Origin: Spirosoma sp. 48-14
GTDB taxonomy: Bacteria; Bacteroidota; Bacteroidia; Cytophagales; Spirosomataceae
Direction: 5' to 3'
Length of the DNA: 58,586 nucleotides
NCBI RefSeq assembly: GCF_001898575.1
Contig: NZ_MKUD01000043.1
Coordinates: 1 to 58,586, forward strand
Shown here: positions 52,770-58,586 of the stretch, in pieces
How the letters are laid out: the number at the start of each line of letters is the position of its first letter
How positions within the stretch are numbered: position 1 is the first letter of the stretch
Made by a program: the position numbers and the translations under genes
The notes under the pieces: model-generated
Database searches by the model: none
Seen by the model: only the letters and a program-made list of their open reading frames with translations
What the model was told of the DNA's origin: nothing

Positions 52770-54137
52770 ATGAAAAACAAAATCAGTGACCTATCTCTGG
52801 AATCCCGACGAAGCTTTGTCAAAAAAACGGTTATCGGAACAGCCGCGTTGTCGGTTGGGGGCGTTTTGCCGCAGTTTACCCCCAAAAGCTATGGTCGAAT
52901 TTTGGGCGCTAATGAAAAAGTGCGCGTGGGGGTCATGGGTGTCAACAGTCGCGGATTGGCGTTGGCTGGCAACTACGCCCTCCAACCCAATTGCGAAGTA
53001 GTTACCATCTGCGATGTCGATTCAAGGGCAGCCGAAACGTGCATCAAGACCGTAGAAGGCATTCAGAAAACGAAACCAAAAAATCAGCCCGACTTCCGGA
53101 AAGCCCTCGACGACAAAGACATGGACGCGCTTGTCATTGCGGCACCCGACCACTGGCATGCGCCAGCGGCTATTCTGGCCTCCAAAGCGGGCAAACATGT
53201 GTATCTTGAAAAGCCCTGTAGCCATAACCCATATGAAGGCGAATTGCTGGTAGCCGTGGCGGCTAAGTACAAGAATATTGTCCAGATGGGTAACCAACGG
53301 CGCTCCTGGCCAAATGTGAGACAGGCTATGGAGGAGTTAAAGAATGGGGCCATTGGTCGACCTTATTTTGCCAAAGGCTGGTACACCAACAACCGGGCCA
53401 CCATCGGTATAGGCAAACCTGCGCCCGTACCTGGCTGGCTGAATTATGATTTATGGCAGGGACCCGCTCCCCGACGTACTTATAAAGACAACGTTATTCA
53501 CTATAACTGGCACTGGTTCTGGCATTGGGGTACCGGCGAAGCCCTCAACAACGGTACGCACATGCTCGATCTGATGCGCTGGGGACTGGATGTCGAGTAC
53601 CCCAATAAAGTTACGTCGCTGGGTGGTCGGTATCGCTATCAAGATGACTGGCAAACCCCCGACACGCAGGTCATCAATCTGACCTTCCCGAACAACACAG
53701 CCATGAGCTGGGAAGGCCGAAGCTGCAACGGGCGAACGGTAGAAGGCAGCGATGTGGGCGTTACGTTTTACGGCGAAAAAGGCTCGCTGGAATACGGAGG
53801 TGGCAATGCCTACAAAATCTTCGACCTCGACAATAAGCTAGTCAAGGATATTAAGAACGATCTACCCATCGACCCCCGTAATAAAATGAACCCGTCGCAG
53901 GCATTAGACGCAACGCACATCCAGAATTTCATCGAAGCGATCAGGACAGGTACTCCCCTGACGTCAGGCATTTTAAGTGGTCATCAGAGCACGCTCCTTT
54001 GTCAGCTAGGTAACATTGCTTTACGCTCCGGCGATGCGCTGGCTATTGACCCAACGAACGGTCATATTCTGACTAATAAAAACGCCCTGAAATTCTGGAA
54101 GCGGGACTACGAGACGGGCTGGGAACCAACCCTGTAG
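52770..54137 (+). CDS. Gfo/Idh/MocA-family oxidoreductase, Tat-exported
   Basis: 455 residues. Tat signal SRRSFVKKTVIGTAAL. Rossmann motif VGVMGVNSRGLALAGN, conserved HVYLEKPCSHNP with catalytic-region Lys, and the exported-family features GNGTHMLDLMRWGL-like (EALNNGTHMLDLMRWGL) and TWEGRSCNG-like. It is typical of large periplasmic Gfo/Idh enzymes of Bacteroidota and Planctomycetes with unknown sugar substrates. Third Gfo/Idh member of the locus and its last gene. Confidence 0.88.
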   Translation: MKNKISDLSLESRRSFVKKTVIGTAALSVGGVLPQFTPKSYGRILGANEKVRVGVMGVNSRGLALAGNYALQPNCEVVTICDVDSRAAETCIKTVEGIQKTKPKNQPDFRKALDDKDMDALVIAAPDHWHAPAAILASKAGKHVYLEKPCSHNPYEGELLVAVAAKYKNIVQMGNQRRSWPNVRQAMEELKNGAIGRPYFAKGWYTNNRATIGIGKPAPVPGWLNYDLWQGPAPRRTYKDNVIHYNWHWFWHWGTGEALNNGTHMLDLMRWGLDVEYPNKVTSLGGRYRYQDDWQTPDTQVINLTFPNNTAMSWEGRSCNGRTVEGSDVGVTFYGEKGSLEYGGGNAYKIFDLDNKLVKDIKNDLPIDPRNKMNPSQALDATHIQNFIEAIRTGTPLTSGILSGHQSTLLCQLGNIALRSGDALAIDPTNGHILTNKNALKFWKRDYETGWEPTL

Positions 54138-54248
54138 CGTGGCCGATAGATTGTGTAACAGCTGTGATTACTTTTTATCCACCTGGTGGCCCGACTATTT
54201 TTCACCACGTCTCACAACAGCTTAGATACGATAAATTAGAACGAAATC

Positions 54249-54292
54249 TTGATCTACATCAAGGCTTTCGGTGTCTGGACCATGCACTTTTG
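54249..54292 (+). promoter_or_regulatory. FNR-like box and -7 element before DUF2798 gene
   Basis: TTGATCTACATCAA (54249-54262) is an exact TTGAT-N4-ATCAA palindrome. CACTTTTG (54285-54292), a CAnnTTTG variant of the Bacteroidota -7 element, follows after 22 bases. If transcription starts about five bases after that element, the box is centred near -41.5, the usual activator position. The upstream 110 bases back to 54137 show nothing else. Confidence 0.7.
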
Positions 54293-54321
54293 CAGCGTCA
54301 AGAATGCAAAACAGTCCCGAC

Positions 54322-54546
54322 ATGAAAAAGAAACATTTTAAGTACATTAACACCCTGTTTGTGGTAATCCCGATGACGCTGATCATGGCGTTTGTCGGCC
54401 TGATGCGGAACTATGGCTTTGGGCCCGACTGGTTCCTGAAGTTCCTTAAAGCCTGGAGTGTGATGCTGCCCGTAGCCTATGCGGCTGCCTTCATCATCAT
54501 TCCCAACGCACGCAGACTGGCGGAGCGGGTAGCCACCAGACCATAG
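54322..54546 (+). CDS. DUF2798-family small membrane protein
   Basis: 74 residues from the ATG at 54322 (MKKKHFKYIN); an ATG at 54304 is also in frame. Two transmembrane helices (TLFVVIPMTLIMAFVGLM and VMLPVAYAAAFIIIP) and a short basic tail fit the DUF2798 family, whose function is unknown. It is 19 bases before a Crp/Fnr gene and sits behind an FNR-like box, so the pair is probably one transcript under Crp/Fnr control. Confidence 0.7.
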   Translation: MKKKHFKYINTLFVVIPMTLIMAFVGLMRNYGFGPDWFLKFLKAWSVMLPVAYAAAFIIIPNARRLAERVATRP

Positions 54547-54565
54547 ATCAATTAACGCTGAATGA

Positions 54566-55138
54566 ATGCACGAACAACTGAGTCGGTATATCAACCGTCA
54601 GATTAAGGTCAGTGAGGAGGAACTGAATACGATTCTTTCCTATTTCAGACCACTGACTCTAACCAAAAACGAAATCGTGGTAACCCACGGACAAACCAGC
54701 CAGCGAACCTACTTCGTTGGCAAGGGTTGTTTACGGGTATTCTTCATCGACGAGAAAGGTCAGGAAGCCACTCGCTATTTTGCCTTTGAAAACCAGTTTG
54801 CCACGGCACTGGTCAGCTTTATTACGGGCGACGCTTCCGAAGAATTTATACAGGCCGCCGAACCCACCCAACTGCTCTCCATCAGCCACCACGATTTTTA
54901 TCACCTGTTGGATACGATTCCGCAGTGGGAGAAATTTTACCGCTATTATCTGGAAAACGCGTATGTGACTAATACCAAACGACTGAGGTCTTTTCTGATC
55001 CAGGATGCTGCCAAAAAATACCGGCTGTTACTAGCCGAAAATCCGGTTATTGTCCGACGTCTTTCCAATAAACTAGTGGCCTCGTATCTGAATATCTCGC
55101 AGGAAACCCTTAGCAGGCTGAAAGCTAAAGTGAAATGA
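54566..55138 (+). CDS. Crp/Fnr-family regulator 1
   Basis: 190 residues. cNMP-binding-type beta-roll at about 25-115 (NEIVVTHGQTSQRTYFVGKG), a long dimer helix, and a C-terminal helix-turn-helix (LVASYLNISQETLSRLKAK). No Cys cluster for an FNR iron-sulfur centre is visible. It likely binds the two FNR-like boxes at 54249 and 55149, one of which is its own promoter (inferred). Confidence 0.88.
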   Translation: MHEQLSRYINRQIKVSEEELNTILSYFRPLTLTKNEIVVTHGQTSQRTYFVGKGCLRVFFIDEKGQEATRYFAFENQFATALVSFITGDASEEFIQAAEPTQLLSISHHDFYHLLDTIPQWEKFYRYYLENAYVTNTKRLRSFLIQDAAKKYRLLLAENPVIVRRLSNKLVASYLNISQETLSRLKAKVK

Positions 55139-55148
55139 AATCAACACG

Positions 55149-55192
55149 TTGAGCTGCATCAATGTTTTTCGGTAGCGGCTTTGTCAGATTTG
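55149..55192 (+). promoter_or_regulatory. FNR-like box and -7 element before decayed SIP gene
   Basis: TTGAGCTGCATCAA (55149-55162) has one change from the TTGAT-N4-ATCAA form. CAGATTTG (55185-55192) follows after exactly 22 bases, as in the promoter at 54249-54292. The sequence downstream (TTTGCAGC) is also shared. Evidently the promoter of the pseudogene that starts at 55215. Confidence 0.65.
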
Positions 55193-55214
55193 CAGCCCAT
55201 AAAACATTGATTGT

Positions 55215-55902
55215 ATGAGATACCGTAATAACCTGGATTACATCTACAGCGGTGTTATTCTGAAGAAAGATAAATAGCTGAACATACCTTTCATATTAAG
55301 GTCCAAAGCCGTGATTTTGCCTGAATGTACTACGTACCAGGCATTACCGCCGATTTTTATTTAGGCAATCCATATCATGATCCTGTGAAAACCGCAAATC
55401 TTCCTTCTGGAATTATGAACCGGTTTACTAAATTGCCGACTTAGCGATCTGTACGTTTTCAAATGGGAAGGGAGCCCACTGGATTCAAGCGATTCAGCGA
55501 GGAAAAACGGTTTATTTTAATCAACCCAGGGGTAAGCATCTGGTCGATAACACGGCTGACAACTATTTGCTGATTGGGGATATAACATCTTTATCGCACC
55601 TGTATGAACTAAACAGAGGGCTTGCCATCCGCAAAAACGTCAGAAGTTTTATCTACGCAGAACATAACGATGACCTGTTTGCCGATATCGACCATAGTTT
55701 TCCACTGGACTGTCATGTTATGGATTCTGTACCTCCCGAAACGGTTCTGGAAAACATAAAGCAGATGGTTCCGGTAAACATTGACAACACAATTAGTTAT
55801 AACTTGGGGCATCCTGCCATTTGTATGGCTATTCATACGCAACTCAAAAATGAGTATGCTGTATCAATACGGAATCTTCGCACGAAACCATTCTGGAAAT
55901 GA
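55215..55902 (+). pseudogene. Decayed siderophore-interacting (FAD-binding) protein gene
   Basis: Pieces in different frames read as one protein of about 230 residues: MRYRNNLDYIYSGVILKKDK, then HTFHIKVQSRDFA, MYYVPGITADFYLGNP, SFWNYEPVY, IADLAICTFSNGKGAHWIQ, and the intact C-terminal part (LLIGDITSLSHLYELNRG to NLRTKPFWK). These are features of the SIP/ferredoxin-reductase-like family that releases iron from siderophores. Lesions: a lost base near 55272-55277, a TGA at 55322, a lost base near 55395, and a TAA at 55435-55437. The last 111 codons (55567 onward) remain open. Four separate lesions rule out a simple sequencing error. Confidence 0.8.
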
Positions 55903-55965
55903 GTAGGTTTCGACGAATTGAAAACATGGTTGATTAAATGCACTACACATAACATCGGTTTGAAT

Positions 55966-56541
55966 ATGCACGAACAGCTAGTAAAGCTCATTGCTCATAA
56001 CGTACCATTTTCCCAAAAAGAACAAGCGTTGTGCGAGCAGTATTTTGAGCCGGTGCTTTTTCCGAAAAAGTGTATTCTTGAAGAAGAAGGGAAAATTCCG
56101 AAATACGTATACTTTGTTGTGTCTGGGTTTGTGCGACTATTTCATTATAATGACAAAGGCGATGAGGTGACAACCCACATCAACTGCCCACCCGGCTTTA
56201 TCACATCGTATGTCAACTTCATCAATCAGGTAAAATCCAACGAAAACGTAGCGTGCGTTACGGAGTGCGAATTACTTCGGATTACCAGGAATAACCTGGA
56301 TGTATTGACACAGCAAAGCACCGCGTTTAAGGATTTCAGCATTTTGATTTTTCAGCAGTCGCTCGCTTATAACGAAAATCGCTCAAACGAATTAGCCACG
56401 CTCCCGGCAGAACAACGATACCAAAAACTCATCGATAATTACCCGCATATAGTGCACAGTGTTCCGTTACAATACATCGCTTCGTTTTTGGGGATGAATC
56501 CGAAAAGTTTGAGCCGAATTCGAAAGGAGATGATTCGGTAA
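55966..56541 (+). CDS. Crp/Fnr-family regulator 2
   Basis: 191 residues from the ATG at 55966 (MHEQLVKLI); a TTG further upstream is in frame but unlikely. Beta-roll GKIPKYVYFVVSGFVRLFHY and a C-terminal helix-turn-helix (LQYIASFLGMNPKSLSRIRKE). It shares the MHEQL start and layout with regulator 1 but differs widely in sequence. It lies 63 bases before the reductase gene and may control it. No FNR-like box is visible upstream. Confidence 0.87.
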   Translation: MHEQLVKLIAHNVPFSQKEQALCEQYFEPVLFPKKCILEEEGKIPKYVYFVVSGFVRLFHYNDKGDEVTTHINCPPGFITSYVNFINQVKSNENVACVTECELLRITRNNLDVLTQQSTAFKDFSILIFQQSLAYNENRSNELATLPAEQRYQKLIDNYPHIVHSVPLQYIASFLGMNPKSLSRIRKEMIR

Positions 56542-56604
56542 CATTTGTGAAGCAGGGTTGCCTAAGCAAGCCTGAATTTTGTGTCGTAACTAACTGGCAA
56601 AACT

Positions 56605-57612
56605 ATGACACAAAAAAATCTGGCCCTGGTTACAGGCGCTAACGGGCATTTGGGCAACAACGTAGTGAGATTACTGATTGACAAAGGGGTTCGGGCTTCG
56701 GTTCGTACCATCAAAAACAAAGAGCCCTTTGCCGGATTGAATTGCGACGTAGTACAGGCCGACATCACCGATAAGCAATCACTGATAAATGCATTGCAGG
56801 GCGTTGACGTATTTTATGCGGTTGGAGCCGCGTTTAAACTTTGGGCCAAAGACCCGAAAAAAGAAATCTATGACGTAAATCTCGAAGGTATAAAAAACAC
56901 TATAGAGGCCGCAGTTGAAGCAGGCGTAAGACGAATTGTCTATGTAAGTTCCATCGCAGCGACGGAATTCACCAAACTTCCCATAAAAGAAAGCAACGGC
57001 TACAATACCGACCGCCGGGATATGTATTTCAACGCTAAAAACGACGGAGAGAAATTAGCCTTTGAATTAGCCCAAAAGCATAACATTGAACTGGTTGCCG
57101 TGTTGCCATCGGCTATGATCGGCAGCGAAGCCTTTGCTCCGTTAAATGTCTCATACAGCGTCATTAACCTGATTTTGAAAAAGCAGATTCCCGTTGAAAC
57201 CGGAATCACCCTGAATTGGATCGACGTAAAAGACGTCGCCGAAGGGTGTTATCTGGCGGCCACGAAAGGCCGAAATGGCGAACGCTATATTTTAGCCAAC
57301 GAAACATGTATGCCCATCAAAGACACGACCAGAATTGCCCAGGAGCTTTACCCCGAATTAGCGATTAAATTACCTATGGCAGTGCCCAAGCTCATACTTT
57401 TTGCCGTTGCCTGGTTTATGGAAATGGGCAGCAAGTTAACCGGAAAAGCGCCCCTGCTAACCACCAAAGACATCGCCATGTTTTCAGGACTGCAACAAGA
57501 CTTTGATACGAAAAAAGCACGGACAGAATTAGGGTTCAACCCAAAAAATCCGGCACAAGCCGTGAAAGAGGCTATGCTGTATTTACGTAAAAATAGTAAT
57601 CGGTTCAGCTAA
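56605..57612 (+). CDS. NAD(P)-dependent epimerase/dehydratase (dihydroflavonol-reductase-like)
   Basis: 335 residues. Extended SDR: VTGANGHLGNNVVR (TGxxGxxG), YVSSIAATEF with catalytic Ser, and Y-x3-K as MYFNAKNDGEK. The shape is close to dihydroflavonol-4-reductase-like proteins of Bacteroidota. The C-terminus has a hydrophobic stretch (LILFAVAWFMEMGSKL) that is typical of these. Substrate unknown. The 255-base gap after it (57613-57867) shows no gene, repeat or clear site. Confidence 0.85.
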   Translation: MTQKNLALVTGANGHLGNNVVRLLIDKGVRASVRTIKNKEPFAGLNCDVVQADITDKQSLINALQGVDVFYAVGAAFKLWAKDPKKEIYDVNLEGIKNTIEAAVEAGVRRIVYVSSIAATEFTKLPIKESNGYNTDRRDMYFNAKNDGEKLAFELAQKHNIELVAVLPSAMIGSEAFAPLNVSYSVINLILKKQIPVETGITLNWIDVKDVAEGCYLAATKGRNGERYILANETCMPIKDTTRIAQELYPELAIKLPMAVPKLILFAVAWFMEMGSKLTGKAPLLTTKDIAMFSGLQQDFDTKKARTELGFNPKNPAQAVKEAMLYLRKNSNRFS

Positions 57613-57867
57613 TGAAACGGGGGACGGCTAACATCGATAAGTCATTTTTGAAGCAACTACAAACTAGGCTGTTCACCCGTTAGCCATGCTTTTATCCCCA
57701 CTAACCCTATTAAAACCGCCCCCACTTAAAACTAGTCTCTAAGCGTCTTGCCAAGTAGCGCGTCTTTGTTTAGGGTTAAAGCCACCCTATATACACAGTT
57801 TCACTTAATCTAATCTCAAAATATCCTCCTATCTGAGACAGCCTCCTGCGAATGGTTACAGAAGCTT

Positions 57868-58164
57868 AGGAAGGTTCATCTAATTAGAAAGGAGACGATT
57901 GAGGCTTACGCCGAAAAGACCGCTCGCAGTAAATGTTCTTTTAAGGTTTGGCTCACCGTAGTCAAGTTTGCCGACTGGCAGACACCTGAGGCTATTAAAG
58001 ATACATTTGGGGCAGCCGATTTGCTCGGTAATGGCACCAACCGTATTGTGTTTGATATCGGCGGCAATTATTACAGAATGATCTGCAAATACGCCTTTGG
58101 AAAAAATCAGGTTCATCTATTTGTCTGCTGGATAGGCGCCCATGCCGAGTATGTTAAGCTTTGA
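57868..58164 (+). CDS. higB: HigB-type toxin gene lacking a standard start codon
   Basis: The frame reads KVHLIRKETIEAYAEKTARS, then CSFKVWLTVVKFADWQTPEA, GNGTNRIVFDIGGNYYRMI and HVHLFVCWIGAHAEY-like (QVHLFVCWIGAHAEYVKL) to a TGA at 58162. It matches HigB RNase toxins along its full length of about 98 residues. Where the ATG should be (57868-57870) the sequence is AGG, and no ATG, GTG or TTG lies at a suitable place upstream before a TAA. So translation may be lost, or use a rare start. Downstream is a damaged HigA gene. The base change fits silencing of a toxin whose antitoxin was disrupted (inferred). Confidence 0.72.
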   Translation, partial: RKVHLIRKETIEAYAEKTARSKCSFKVWLTVVKFADWQTPEAIKDTFGAADLLGNGTNRIVFDIGGNYYRMICKYAFGKNQVHLFVCWIGAHAEYVKL

Positions 58165-58201
58165 AAGCATAACCAACAGTATACCGTAAATCATTATTAA
58201 A

Positions 58202-58240
58202 ATGGAAACACTCAGATATCAACAGGTTAAACGCATTAAA
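58202..58240 (+). pseudogene. higA: HigA antitoxin N-terminal remnant
   Basis: The ATG at 58202 gives METLRYQQVKRIK, the usual start of HigB-partner antitoxins (METLRY), 37 bases after the toxin stop. From about residue 13 the similarity ends; the frame then runs into the ISAs1-type element and stops at 58319-58321. The antitoxin has no helix-turn-helix left in the window. Confidence 0.6.
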
Positions 58241-58586
58241 ATAGGGCGTTTGTTTTTAGAACCGATCTTTGTGGCATGGATTGGACTACTTTTTTCGCAA
58301 ACGTACCTGACTTTCGATTGAATCGACGTAAACGGCATCTATTGCTTGATATATTGGTAATCACCTTGTTAGCTGTCATTTGTGGCGCTGATGATTATGA
58401 GGAAATCGCCCTCTACGGTCGGCAGAAAGAGCCCTTCCTGCGAACCTTTCTGAGTCTGCCTAACGGCATTCCATCCCATGATACATTTAATCGGGTGCTC
58501 AAATTTTTGGATAAGGACGCTTTTGCCGACTGTTTGTACCGCTGCCGGGCCGCCCTTTAGGTTTGTGTGCTGGTAATATTCCAAGA
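58241..58586 (+). mobile_element. ISAs1-type insertion sequence, left part
   Basis: Begins near the break in the HigA frame (around 58240; ATAGGGCGTTTG may be the inverted-repeat end, not verified) and continues past the window. It contains the transposase N-terminal part at 58276. Confidence 0.6.
58276..58560 (+). CDS. ISAs1-family transposase, N-terminal part, stops early
   Basis: 94 codons match the ISAs1 N-terminal helper domain (MDWTTFFANVPDFRLNRRKR, DILVITLLAVICGADDYEEI, GIPSHDTFNRVLKFLD). Full transposases have about 370 residues, with a DDE domain after this part. A TAG at 58558-58560 ends the frame, and only 26 bases of window remain. So it is either a truncated or frameshifted copy, or a nonsense mutation; a sequencing error cannot be excluded. 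Confidence 0.8.
   Translation: MDWTTFFANVPDFRLNRRKRHLLLDILVITLLAVICGADDYEEIALYGRQKEPFLRTFLSLPNGIPSHDTFNRVLKFLDKDAFADCLYRCRAAL

Noticed and set aside
56555..56575. TTGCCTAAGCAA palindrome before the reductase gene as a third Crp/Fnr site
   Set aside because: It does not match the TTGAT-N4-ATCAA form of the other two sites and has no matching -7 element at the same spacing.
57880..58116. A 78-codon minus-strand frame
   Set aside because: It is antisense to the HigB toxin frame, which has a clear family match.

Overview
The window looks like a chromosomal segment of a Bacteroidota bacterium, probably Cytophagales and Spirosoma-like. This rests on a SusC/SusD pair, RidA/creatininase/GH109/HiPIP gene content, many TPR, WD40, CHAT and caspase proteins, TAnnTTTG-type -7 promoter elements, and little sign of Shine-Dalgarno sequences. 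There is no rRNA or housekeeping marker, so the genus is an inference. No tRNA, rRNA or CRISPR array was seen.

Region 1 (1-20047) is a dense cluster of predicted extracytoplasmic caspase-fold proteins and two sigma/anti-sigma pairs. It holds a WD40 protein running off the left edge, a lipoprotein, an M48-like metallopeptidase with TPR-like repeats, two head-to-head sigma/anti-sigma pairs flanking a small lipoprotein, a TPR-CHAT protein, an ankyrin-TPR-CHAT protein, a caspase-TPR protein and a caspase protein with a DUF4384-like end. The four visible CHAT/caspase proteins keep their His/Cys pair and all start with signal peptides. This is the best candidate for an undescribed system: an envelope stress or proteolysis module under its own sigma factors.

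Region 2 (20141-30177) is mixed metabolism: a glycoside hydrolase, a DegT aminotransferase, an esterase plus zinc alcohol dehydrogenase pair, a TPR histidine kinase, a zinc-ribbon protein, an SDR, a cupin and a frameshifted cyclophilin-like lipoprotein gene.

Region 3 (30397-54137) is a glycan or sugar-acid utilisation locus. A GntR/FCD regulator sits beside SusC/SusD, a six-gene operon joined by 4-base ATGA overlaps (creatininase-like, RidA, hydroxyacyl-CoA dehydrogenase-like, enolase superfamily, EamA transporter, DapA-like), an SDR, a GH20-like enzyme, a deacetylase-like protein, a GH109-like enzyme, two more Gfo/Idh proteins, a ceramidase-like protein, a beta-propeller/HEAT lipoprotein and a HiPIP. 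The palindrome TTTTGTTTACAAAA, or its near reverse complement, occurs before the regulator, before susC and before the six-gene operon, which makes a small regulon likely. Spacers in this region carry several unrelated long inverted repeats.

Region 4 (54249-58586) has two Crp/Fnr regulators, a DUF2798 protein, a decayed siderophore-interacting-protein gene and a reductase of the extended SDR family. Two promoters share an FNR-like box (TTGAT-N4-ATCAA type) exactly 22 bases upstream of a CAnnTTTG element. The right edge holds a damaged HigBA toxin-antitoxin module: the toxin has no standard start codon and the antitoxin is cut by an ISAs1-type element that runs out of the window.
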